A DNA stretch of 64,000 nt from Saccharomycopsis crataegensis. Taxonomy: Eukaryota > Ascomycota > Saccharomycetes > Ascoideales > Saccharomycopsidaceae. The notes under the pieces are model-generated. The model was not told the DNA's origin. It worked only from the letters and a program-made list of their open reading frames with translations, and made no database searches. Below, piece by piece: positions 30,704 to 41,400 of the stretch. Both the position numbers and the translations under genes were made by a program. The stretch covers positions 1 to 64,000 of the forward strand of contig NW_027043832.1 in NCBI RefSeq assembly GCF_037102585.1, read 5' to 3'. The first letter of the stretch is position 1, and each line of letters begins with the position of its first letter.

Positions 30704-33700
30704 ATGGCTCAAATGTCACAAAAAACGCCTCTCATACACAAAATGAGTAAACTATCGATCATTAGTCAAAACATCCAAAGATTGAGATTGGATGACTCCA
30801 AAATTCTCCATCTATCAAACCAATATAACATTTCAATGTTTCAAGAACTTAATCTTGGCGAGGACTTCCTCTTCCAACACCAAAACAAAAAAATTTATAA
30901 AAATACTCCATCATCCCGCACAGCTATTATAATTGAGGACCACATAAAGGTCGTTGATCATTCATTGCTAACAATTGCAGTACTGAGCCAGCTCCAGGTT
31001 TATATCACAGATGCCATTATTGAACAAGATGCCAACAACTGGCTTTGGCTAATCAATATCTACAACCCATCTGCTGATTACCAAAAACAAATCCTCCTTC
31101 AAAATCAACTCTCCATCACCCTCCAAACCCAGCTTACCACTCTCAGAGCGAGAAGCAACAATAAGACCATCAACATTATTCTCGGAGGTGACTTTAACAA
31201 CTTTGTCAATTCAAGAGACTCTGCTAACTTCCGTTCTCGCGAACAAAGATCGTCCGAGTCGCTTAAAAAGCTAATCAAAACTTTCAAGCTAGCAGATATC
31301 TATGAACATCCAAAATTGCACCACATTAAAAAGAATTGGACTAACCAATCCACCACGGAAGAAAGTAGTCGCAGAATAGATCGTTTTTATATCAGTCAGT
31401 CCATGATCTCCGACAAAAACAGATTTCATATTCAAATGTCCCAACAAAACTATCTAAAGTCTTCTTCAACTCACGATTCTATTATTCTTGAAATCAACAC
31501 TCAACCTCATGCAATGACTTACATCCCCCAACATAATATCATTAAAAATCATATTATTCAATGGCTTCTGAAGATCAAGTTTCCACCCACTGTGAACTCT
31601 ACTTCAGACCTCATTTCCGAGATTCGCTTGAAGCTGAATTTTTTGACGATGGTACACAAGAAAATAACAGAAAATACTGATGAACCAAATTATTATGACC
31701 ACATAAGAACTAGGTTCCACCAACACTCCAGACCGCGCCCAATCAAAGCCCTCAAAGCTTCAGATGGCGCTTTATTGACATCACAGCAAGACATGCTTCT
31801 AGAAGTAACCAATTACTATCAAAAACTCTACGATGGATCTCGTGGTTCAAAGAGCTCGGAAAATATAGAAAGGTTCATCAACGCCTCCTTGGGAGATCAG
31901 TTACCACTAACCAACACTGAATCCAACAACTTGAACAAACCAATCACCATGACAGAATTGGAATATGCCGTTACTGAATCCAATACTCAATCCGCCCCCG
32001 GGGTAGATGGTATACCATACGGCGTTAATAAGTCTCTCTTTCCTCAGATAAAACACATACTTCTAAAAGAATTTAACCAAATTCTTTCTTCAGGGGAAAT
32101 TCCATTCAACTATCGAACCATAAAATTCACTCTCATACCAAAACCAAACAAAGATGTTCAAAAAGTGGAGAATTACAGGCCCATAGCATTAATCAACACA
32201 AATTTGAAACTCTTTTCCAGCATCATCAACGCCCGTTTGCTCCCGTTCTTGCAAAAAATTATCGGCCCAAATCAAGTTGGTTTCATACCTGAAAGATCCT
32301 CCTTCTCTAATATAACAATTTTCGGTGACTTGCTTTCCAGTTTAATATCCCCACAAGACAAGCCACATGTCAATCATTCTACTAACCACCGAATCATGCT
32401 TGCTGACTTTGAAAAGGCTTTTGACCAGATTTCCCATCTATACCTTAAAATATTACTTCGAAAACTCAATTTTGGAAAAATGACGGAAACTATTCACGCT
32501 ATCCTTACCAAAGCCCTCGGAACCATTTGCCTAAATAACATTACAGGCCCTTCTTTCCCATTAAGAAACGGAACCCTTCAGGGCAACCCACTTTCACCAA
32601 CAATTTTCGCGTTAGCCCTTGAACCTTTTCTAAGAGCCATCCAAAGATTAAATAAAGGATTCAGTTACAACCATAAGATCCAACCAAACATCATCCCCAG
32701 AGTCAAATACCTTGCCTATGCAGATGATGTTACCTTATTCTTGAGAGATCATAATGACTTCAAAAACACTATGAAGATAATTCAGGCGTTCGAACAAGTC
32801 AGTGGTTCTAAATTAAACAAAAGCAAATCCAGATTAATTGTTCCATGCGATCAAATACCATTCCAGTCCGACTTCCAAATAGATATTGCTGACAATAATT
32901 ATGAAATCCAATATCTAGGCGTTAAAATTGGGAACTCGTGTCAAACCTGGCCTAATACTCTCCAAAAAGACATCAGCACCAAATATTACATGACCAACAT
33001 GAATTCACTACCAATATCAAGTCAAATAGTCGGATATAACACATATATCTTGTCTAAGCTATATTACCACGAGATTCATGCACCTATGCTTCCAGACCAA
33101 ATAGATTTGCTAGAACAATCCATCAAAAACCAGGTGAACAAAAAACTGAAAATCTCCATGGACACTTTGAAAACAAGCCCATTGAAAGGAGGATATGGCA
33201 TGGTGGATATCAAAAGCCAATTGAGCTACCGCAAGGCAAAAATCTTTCAACAACTCTTTCTCAAATCTTTAAACCCATATTGCCAGTTACTCCGATTCAA
33301 GCTCCAACTAGCAATAAACATGATCATCAAACAAAATCTATCCGAGGAAGAGCAGTCGATACAAGGATATATAAAAACCCAATACTGGTGGCGGTTAATA
33401 TTGGGCGACCAGATCAATATCAAGAATAAGAGAGACAGCAGGTCCATACTCAACCAGGTTATAAATCTACCAATGTTTACCACAGCGGAAAAATGTGCTT
33501 TTGTGGCTTGGTATAAATTATTGTCCAAACCAATATCTCAACAACAAACATTGAACCCAATGAATATCAAACACTCAGACCTTGCCAAGTCCATTCAAGA
33601 CGGTATACCAACTATCTATCAAATGGAGATCCCAAAACTGGTCATGGAGTTTGAACACAAACAGGGAAGCAAGAAAAAAAGAGCCAGAATTGATAAACAC

Positions 33701-34174
33701 AAATTATCCACCACTTTAACCAATATCCAAGAAGTCACCCAAACGAAACAAAACTCTTTCTGGAAGAGACTCCACAAATACCAACATAATAGCCCTGGTT
33801 ACTTTGAAAACATACACATATTCCACTTAGGTGCTGAACAATTTTTTTACCAACATAGAAAATGTCACTATTGCGGGCTCGAAACCGTTTCTCAAGACCA
33901 ACAACATGAATCACCAGAACTCCAAGTCAAGATCAAAATGACCCATTTCCTAATTCAATGCCCATTATCAACCGAGTTATGGTCAAGATTGAAAATCCCA
34001 ATTCCATTAGCATGGAATAACTTAATCGCTCCCAATCATTCAGAATCAACAATCAAAAAGATCGACCGCTACCTATGCTATCAACGCAAACTCTCACGCC
34101 TAAGATATCATAACCAAATTGATTGGAACACATCAATTAACAACTTGATTTATATCATTACTACTGGGAGCTGA
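30704..34174 (+). CDS. LINE-B1 ORF2, endonuclease-reverse transcriptase
   Basis: An intact 1156-residue L1-clade protein. Endonuclease motifs are QEL (about 48), GDFNN (162), RRIDRFY (about 225) and THDS (257). RT motifs are NYRPIAL, FEKAFDQ, LQGNPLSP and YADD (671). A CHYC...H...C finger lies near 1054. A second ATG (MSKLSII, codon 14) may be the true start because it aligns with the LINE-A ORF2 start. All catalytic residues are present. Confidence 0.94.
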   Translation: MAQMSQKTPLIHKMSKLSIISQNIQRLRLDDSKILHLSNQYNISMFQELNLGEDFLFQHQNKKIYKNTPSSRTAIIIEDHIKVVDHSLLTIAVLSQLQVYITDAIIEQDANNWLWLINIYNPSADYQKQILLQNQLSITLQTQLTTLRARSNNKTINIILGGDFNNFVNSRDSANFRSREQRSSESLKKLIKTFKLADIYEHPKLHHIKKNWTNQSTTEESSRRIDRFYISQSMISDKNRFHIQMSQQNYLKSSSTHDSIILEINTQPHAMTYIPQHNIIKNHIIQWLLKIKFPPTVNSTSDLISEIRLKLNFLTMVHKKITENTDEPNYYDHIRTRFHQHSRPRPIKALKASDGALLTSQQDMLLEVTNYYQKLYDGSRGSKSSENIERFINASLGDQLPLTNTESNNLNKPITMTELEYAVTESNTQSAPGVDGIPYGVNKSLFPQIKHILLKEFNQILSSGEIPFNYRTIKFTLIPKPNKDVQKVENYRPIALINTNLKLFSSIINARLLPFLQKIIGPNQVGFIPERSSFSNITIFGDLLSSLISPQDKPHVNHSTNHRIMLADFEKAFDQISHLYLKILLRKLNFGKMTETIHAILTKALGTICLNNITGPSFPLRNGTLQGNPLSPTIFALALEPFLRAIQRLNKGFSYNHKIQPNIIPRVKYLAYADDVTLFLRDHNDFKNTMKIIQAFEQVSGSKLNKSKSRLIVPCDQIPFQSDFQIDIADNNYEIQYLGVKIGNSCQTWPNTLQKDISTKYYMTNMNSLPISSQIVGYNTYILSKLYYHEIHAPMLPDQIDLLEQSIKNQVNKKLKISMDTLKTSPLKGGYGMVDIKSQLSYRKAKIFQQLFLKSLNPYCQLLRFKLQLAINMIIKQNLSEEEQSIQGYIKTQYWWRLILGDQINIKNKRDSRSILNQVINLPMFTTAEKCAFVAWYKLLSKPISQQQTLNPMNIKHSDLAKSIQDGIPTIYQMEIPKLVMEFEHKQGSKKKRARIDKHKLSTTLTNIQEVTQTKQNSFWKRLHKYQHNSPGYFENIHIFHLGAEQFFYQHRKCHYCGLETVSQDQQHESPELQVKIKMTHFLIQCPLSTELWSRLKIPIPLAWNNLIAPNHSESTIKKIDRYLCYQRKLSRLRYHNQIDWNTSINNLIYIITTGS

Positions 34175-34389
34175 ATAGTCGATCAAAACAAAAAAGAAAA
34201 AAAAAATTAACAAAAACAATAACAAAAAAAACATTTTATTTAAATACTAATAATTATCACTAAAGGGTTTTTCACCATATGATATGGTTTTCCCTAACAT
34301 ATATAATGAGCATTAGCTTATAAGATTTTACATAGATATATATAATTATATATTTATTAATATATCGAACTTTGAAGGAAAAAAAAAAA

Positions 34390-34648
34390 TTCAAATTAGG
34401 TGATCACAAAGATGATCCTTTTTTTAAACTAAATAAAGGTGAAAACAAGAGGAATGTTGAATCCTTAAATAAATAAAATGGTTAAAACTAATAATGGGGT
34501 GTTGGGCCCATTCCCGCAATAAAGGACTAACAGATAAGGGATGGAACATAAGGTAATACTTCGATGAGGTAATGTAGATCATGGTTTCGCATGGTACCAT
34601 CCCGTTGGTAACCAGGACTCAACTCAACCATGATCCGATAATATAACA
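34390..34648 (-). mobile_element. LTR-C variant fragment
   Basis: A reversed LTR-C related to 22845-23021, cut at its 3' end by the LINE-B1 tail. It ends in ATATAACA 3 bp before the gypsy LTR. Confidence 0.75.
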
Positions 34649-34651
34649 TTA

Positions 34652-35331
34652 TGTTATATTACGATGCGACTAGACTAGATGTAGTTAGTCACGGGTTAGG
34701 ATTGATTTAGTAATTACTCTCTGAAGAACCAGAGATCATATATATTGAAAACTTTTCATAATCGACGACTATAATTATATACTAATGGTTATGAGCTTAT
34801 GGTTATGAGCTTATGGTTGTGAGCACGTGTATCGTTGCCTATAACCAATAGCTCAAACCATACTACAACAATTCCCCCCGTCAAGATCTTCTATTCAAAC
34901 TTTGAAAGGAACGACCCAACAACGGTTTTCTACTGATAGGAATACTAGAAGAACCATAGAAGTCCTTAATGGTCTCATAGAGATTCTTCTGTAAACCCAG
35001 TGGAACACTATCCACAAAAACATCAACCGGGACAGTAAAACAATGACCAGGACGAGCCATCCGAAAGGTAACATCAAAAGACCTAGTGTCAGGATCATAT
35101 CCTAAAATACCATTAACCTCAGAAGCTCTAGCTTTAAATTCATTAACAGTCTGGGGAAGATCAATAAAAGCAGCTTCAGGCACCGAATAAGGACGTAAAA
35201 ACCTCGCATTAATCACCCTTGATTTAAGGTTTAATATCGGTAAATCAATTTCAAAACTATTCTTGTTAATAACCTTGACTACTTTAAAAGGACCAAAATA
35301 CACATCAGTCACTTTTTTGTGTCGAATACTA
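34652..35331 (-). mobile_element. Gypsy G4, 3' remnant
   Basis: An LTR-D (34652-34870, with one extra internal TTATGGTTATGAGC repeat) plus the last part of pol. It stops where the Tc1-like element T1 begins at a TA dinucleotide. It is a fragment only. Confidence 0.88.
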
Positions 35332-37543
35332 CAGTGTTTTCATTTTTTATTCGTACCAACCACCGGAAATGTTCACACCAGTGGCAAAAAATAATTCATA
35401 CCGACCCCCGGTATTTTTCGTACCACCGCAGCGGGATTTATTCAGACCATCTAAGAAAAATAGTTCATACTATTGCACTTCAATTATTCATACCAACAGA
35501 ATACAGTGTTTTCATTTTTTATTCGTACCAACCACCGGAAATGTTCATACCAGTGGCAAAAAATAATTCATACCGACCCCCGGTATTTTTCGTACCACCG
35601 CAGCGGGATTTATTCAGACCATCTAAGAAAAATAGTTCATACTATTGCACTTTAATTATTCATACCAACAGAATACAAAATTCATACTAAATGCATGAAA
35701 TTCTTAAGCTTTCATTAATATTTTATCTTTGATATTATTAAACATGTTACAGGGGACCCGCACACCCAATAAAGCCCCTTTGCAATACTCATTTACCATT
35801 TCAAAGGCTCATAACCAAATTTTGGTGTGGTTTCGTCCTTCCTTAAAATTTTAAATTTTCATTAATTTGTTTTGGAGCTTTGTTGCGTCTTTATGTAATT
35901 TTTTTTATAGTTTTTACTTTTTTTTTTTTTGGTTTGTTTTCTGTATTTTGTTTTCTAATTTTTTTTCTTCATCTTTGGTATTTGTTTTCAAAAGAGCTGC
36001 TGTTGTAAACAGAGATCAATATGTCTAGAAGCATGTCTGTAGAATCCCTTGTAACTATCAAGGGAAATATTTTCTGTGGCTTCTTTCACCCTTGGAGTTA
36101 ATTGCTCCTTCTTGCTCAAGTTTGATCTTTTGACTTTACTCTTACACACTGACCAGAATTCTTCTATAGCATTCAACCCTGGAGAATAAGGAGGTAAAAA
36201 CACAAGTTCCAAGCCACTCAGTGCCACTAGTAACTGAAGATCACGTCGTTTATGAATGGCAGCATTATCAAGGATCAAATATTTCATACCTTTGAGCTCC
36301 TCGTTATTTTCTATTTGCTGGATCACTGACTTTACAAAACTGTAGAAGTGATTAGCTGTAGTACCTTTACTCACTTTGTCAATGGTCGTTTCTGAATCAA
36401 GTTTTCTCTTCTTATTGGATGTAGCCACTGGAGTTCTGACCTTTAATTCAATACAACCTTTGACAGAAATTGCCCCAATGAACGAAATATTAAGCCCTCT
36501 GGTTACGGGAACAGTAAGAACTGCTTTTTCACCCACAGCAGACCATCCATACTCACGCCGCATACTGATATTGAAACCTGCTTCGTCGATGAAAATACAG
36601 TTTTGACTAAAGTCGAGCTTGTCTTTATACTTCTCTGCCCTCTCGAGTCACTGTAGCATCTTCCTTTATCAATTTTTGAAGGAATTCCTTATGCTCACCA
36701 GTAAGAAGGGGCCTACGACCTCTTTTCTTTGTTGGCTCCGAGATACCATTTAATTCATTAACAAGTATTTTGTCCCAATTTCTTTTCCATGTGTAAGCAG
36801 TTTGCAAAGGTATATCTTCTAATTTTGCAGCCTTGTAAGCTGACACGCCTTCTTCCATGACCAATTGCCAAAATCTTTGTTTGACAGCTTGATTATAATA
36901 CCGGTACGAACCTCTATATCTTCGTTCTTTCATTTCAATTTCCATCTCGGCATTTTCTTCTTCTTCGAAAATAGGATCAATTTCCATGATATCCAAGATA
37001 CCTGGTTTTTCAAAATGCTTATAGTCACTGTAACTAAAGCAAGCTTCAACTGGTGCTATTTCAGACTCTAAAGTCATTTCACTGGGTTCAGCATAGAATC
37101 TATTACCTAGGCCATCAACATACCCATCAGTTAGTAGCTTGGCTTTCAAGTCCATACTTAGTTTTGATGGTAAAATCTTATGCTTTTTTTTGTAAGTAAT
37201 CTGGTGATCACATAAAGACCGAATTGAATGTCAAAAGTGGGAATTCATCATCTTAAATGGAGAACAGCTCCTACCATACATTCGTTCCCATTTCTTGAAA
37301 ACCGTAATCACGTGCTACTATTAATATTATTATAGATATCCGGTTTTATAGAAAGTAGCACAGAATTATGGAAAAAATGAGTATAATTTGATTAAACTGA
37401 GTAGCTTAAAAGGCTTATAGAGCCAGTCACATAAAAAAAAGAAAGGAATTAATATGAATTTTATATACTGTTGGTATGAATTATTTTTTGCCACTGGTAT
37501 GAACATTTCCGGTGGTTGGTACGAATAAAAAATGAAAACACTG
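35332..37543 (-). mobile_element. T1, Tc1/mariner-superfamily DNA transposon, deletion derivative
   Basis: It has CAGTG termini. The left end carries two successive terminal repeats (35332-35501 and 35504 onward) joined at TA, as if one copy had landed in another's end. The right repeat lacks its middle. The right flank is TG rather than TA and does not continue the gypsy sequence on the left, so the locus was rearranged. The transposase gene has a deletion. Confidence 0.88.
35988..37155 (-). pseudogene. T1 transposase, internally deleted
   Basis: The N-terminal part (37155-36625) holds an acidic leader, the helix-turn-helix region and the KKRGRRPLLTG basic motif. After a deletion of roughly 190 bp between short TCGAG repeats, the catalytic part (to 35988) keeps IDEAGF, LDNAAIH and PPYSPGLNAIEEFW. 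The D-to-E spacing is 34, as in IS630/Tc1/mariner. Compared with T2 it keeps the first catalytic Asp but has lost the linker between the domains and its frame. Confidence 0.85.
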
Positions 37544-37588
37544 TGCAGAGCAATCCAGCAGCACAAACTTTAAAAAATGAAAAAAAAT

Positions 37589-37662
37589 TGATTTCGCCCA
37601 GGATCGAACTGGGGACGTTCTGCGTGTTAAGCAGATGCCATAACCAACTAGACCACGAAACC
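37589..37662 (-). tRNA. tRNA-Val(AAC)
   Basis: The 74-nt cloverleaf matches yeast tRNA-Val(AAC) almost base for base: GGTTTCGTGG start, anticodon stem TCTGC/GCAGA with loop TTAACAC, T arm CCCAG/CTGGG. A T7 terminator follows within 1-2 nt. Gypsy G1 begins 10 nt upstream of its 5' end. Confidence 0.96.
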
Positions 37663-37719
37663 AACTTGTATTTGTTATATTACGATGCGACTAGACTAGA
37701 TGTAGTTAGTCACGGGTTA

Positions 37720-38150
37720 AGACCTGCGCTGGGTGGCGTAGTGGGCAGAACCATAGACTAAGAAAGGGTCGCGTGTTCGAACCCCGCTCGCGGCATTAAC
37801 CACCAGGTCACGTTCAGTACGCTAACTGAGTAAGGAGTAATACCACTCTGAAGGTAAGATACAAGGGGGTTTTAGTGAGTAAAAATCTCACACTACCGGT
37901 AAGGTTGCGTCGCTGGTGTCTTTCGAAGATTTCCTCCTCCCTGGCTAAAAAAAAAATAGTGACAGGTTGCTACAAGTCAAAAACATTGCATTTTCCAACC
38001 CAAACTCCCGGGTTACCAAAAATATTGGGAGAAAACGGACACCAAATAAGTCGCCATAGCTGCGCATAATTGATCATAATAACCGTACATAAAAAGTGCG
38101 ATGACCTATATAGCTCTTAGTAGTTAAATATAGGGACTTTATAAAAAAAA
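37720..38150 (+). mobile_element. tRNA-derived SINE, copy 2 (full length)
   Basis: The best SINE copy: tRNA-like head (A box about 37731-37743, B box about 37770-37790), body and short A tail, about 431 bp. It sits in the 3' LTR of G1 and is followed without a gap by a LINE-A tail. Confidence 0.8.
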
Positions 38151-38152
38151 GG

Positions 38153-38270
38153 ACCATTAATGGTTTTCCCTTAACACTTTAATTTTCAAACTACATTAAG
38201 TAGTTTATGAGATATATAGTTATATAATTAATTAATATATTGAATTTTGTCTTTAAAAAAAAAAAAAAAA
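38153..38270 (+). mobile_element. LINE-A 3' tail inside the G1 LTR
   Basis: The last roughly 100 bp of the LINE-A 3' UTR, starting within the ACCATTAATGG hairpin, plus an A17 tail. The LTR resumes with TAGGATTGATT. The same LINE-LTR junction recurs at 62910-62917. Confidence 0.9.
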
Positions 38271-38440
38271 TAGGATTGATTTAGTAATTACTCTCTGAAG
38301 AACCAGAGATCATATATATTGAAAACTTTTCATAATCGACGACTATAATTATATACTAATGGTTATGAGCTTATGGTTATGAGCACGTGTATCGTTGCCT
38401 ATAACCAATAGCTCAAACCATACTACAACAATTCCCCCCG

Positions 38441-41400
38441 TCAAGATCTTCTATTCAAACTTTGAAAGGAACGACCCAACAACGGTTTTCTACTGATAGG
38501 AATACTAGAAGAACCATAGAAGTCCTTAATGGTCTCATAGAGATTCTTCTGTAAACCCAGTGGAACACTATCCACAAAAACATCAACCGGGACCGTAAAA
38601 CAATGACCAGGACGAGCCATCCGAAAGGTAACATCAAAGGACCTAGTGTCAGGATCATATCCTAAAATACCATTAACCTCAGAAGCTCTAGCTTTAAATT
38701 CATTAACAGTCCGGGGAAGATCAATAAAAGCAGCTTCAGGCACCGAATAAGGACGTAAAAACCTCGCATTAATCACCCTTGATTTAAGGTTTAATATCGG
38801 TAAATCAATTTCAAAACTATTCTTGTTAATAACCTTGACTACTTTAAAAGGACCAAAATACACATCAGTCACTTTTTTGTATCGAGTACTATTCGTGTAC
38901 GCTTCGCGATGCACAAGCACGTACTGACCAACTGTATAATCATCAAAGCTTGCTCCTGCATTGGCACTTATATTCATCCGGTGCTGATACAGGGATAATT
39001 GTTCTGAAACGGCCCAATGAATTGCCCTCAATCTCTTCCCCCACTCACTAATCAGGTGATGAGCAATATCAACAACTTGAGGTTCAGACAATTGAAGCAA
39101 CGGTTGGCGACCAAAAACCGCTTGGAAAGGCGAAATACCGGTAGCCGAGTGAATAGATGAATTGATAGCAGTCTGAGCCACAGCCAAATAACTCAACCAA
39201 TCACCTTTATTTTCAGAAACAAAAGTACGAAGGAGCTGTACTACCTTCTTGTTAGCGGCTTCTGCCACACCATTTCCACGAGGGTTGTTAGCAGCCGTGA
39301 GATGATACTTAAATCCCATAATCTTCGAAATATCCTTGGCAATGCTATTAGCCCAACGAATATCACGATCAGAGCGAATAAAACACGGAATACCATAATA
39401 CACAAATACATTATGGAACAACACCTTAGCAACACCCATTGTATCAATCTGTTTGTTGCATCCAATAAAAATAGAAAATTTCGAAAAATCATCAACAACG
39501 GTAAGGATAGCATCACATCCTCCACATTCCGGCAATCCAGTAATCATATCAATCAGAATTCTTTGGAAAGTGAATCCTGGAGGATCAACAGCCATAATAG
39601 GATGGGAATGGTGTTGGCGTATTTTTGTTCTCAAACAAGTATCACATCCACCAACTACTGCAGTGACAATCTTCATAAGATTTCGCATATAAAACTTAGA
39701 AGATAGCCCGAGGTATAATTGAGTTATCCCGGCATGCATTCTGCCATGCTCATACTCAATTAACCTACGGGCCCGCAGCGCCCCAACAACCCGGCGCCAC
39801 GGAGATTGATTGGTACGTCCAAACAATTTACCATCAATCAATTTAAAATTCTTCAAAATACCCTGACTCACATCGAGTCTATCACCATTAACATCTTCTT
39901 CATCAATTCTCGTTTCTGCGACATCGCTGGCATTATCACTTGCTTTATTATCCTTGTCCTCAATTAACCTTAAACTGTTACTAATCTCCGCAAAATACTC
40001 ATCCGATTCAATCGAAGCCTTGATTTCTGCTTCAGTTAAATTAACTGCAGGGATTACCGATTCCAAAGCCCCCACATAACGAGAGAGGTAATCAGCTAAC
40101 TCATTTGTTGTACCCTTGACATATTCTAACACAATATCAAACTCAGCGAGTTTAGTAATCCATCTTTTAACCCTGTCATTTTCAGCTTCCTTATTTCCTT
40201 TAAGCAACACCGACAAGGATTGGTGATCGGTCTTTACCACAATTCTATGACCAAATATCAAATGGGCCGTCTTGTCTAATAAGTAGACAACGGCTAAAAG
40301 TTCTTTATCTCTAATTGGATAATTCTTTTCGTGGATTGAAAGGCTCCGCAGGTAATAACCAACAATTTGCAGCTCATCGGACCCAGGGATTAACTGTTTC
40401 AATACCCCCCCAATTGCAATTCCTGAAGCATCAGACTCAATTACAAATACAGTAGCGGGATCAGTCGAAAGTGGAACACTAAGTACCTTGGTTTCCAACA
40501 AGGCTTGCTTCAAAGAAGCGAACCTTTTGGAAACTGTCTCCATATCCCATTCGAGATTTTTGGAGACAAATTGGTAAAGTTCAACCACTAAGTCCGAATA
40601 GCTGGCAACGAAATGACGGAAATAATTAGTGAATCCAAGAGTTTTCTGCAACTCCTTGGCATTCACAGGGGTCTTCAATTTCCGAATTACTTCCCTAGTA
40701 TCATCAGGGATTTCAACTCCATCCGGACCAATTTCCCAACCAAGAAAGCGAACCTTAGAGCTCATAAAACTGCATTTCAGCCTTTTCAAAAACAACTTGT
40801 TCTCCCGACACACATCAAAAAACTGCTTGAGCAAACCCAAATGCTCTTCCCTGTTTGGCGACGCCAAGAGAACATCATCAACATAATTACGGGCAGTTGA
40901 AAGGTGTGATATTTTCTTGGCTAAGTATGATTGTAGGTGTGAAGGGGCTGATGTGAGTCCGAAGGGTAATCTCAAGTACTCGTACTTGAGCCCTTCAAAC
41001 TCAAAAGCCGTGAATCTACTAGAATTCTCATCGAGGGTAAGTTGATGAAAGCCTTCCGTTAAATCCACGGTTGAGAACACCTTATTGGCCAGAAAGATCT
41101 GGATCAATTCATCGTAACTGGGAAGATTCTGATTAAACCTTTTCAATAAAAGGTTGATTTGACGAAAATCAATAACCAAACGAATCTCCCCAGTCTTCTT
41201 CTTGACAACTAGAAAAGGTGAAGAATAAGGCGAGTTAGAGGGTTGAATAAGTTTAGAATCAACCATACGCCTAATATGATTTCTAACCTCATGCAAAAGA
41301 GCAATCTTAACCTTCGGAATATACGGGGTCGTTGGAACTTCTTCCGACATCGGTTCAAGCCTGATATTATCTGCCCCCCGAGACTCAACAACTTGATTAA

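Larger units (their letters stand above)
30229..34389 (+). mobile_element. LINE-B1, L1-clade element, 5'-truncated in ORF1
   Basis: A second LINE family related to LINE-A at the protein level but well diverged in DNA. It keeps the ORF1 C-terminus, a complete ORF2, a 3' UTR with the shared hairpin (34263-34294) and an A tail. It was inserted into a gypsy LTR fragment on the 5' side. The 3' flank is an LTR-C variant. Confidence 0.9.
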
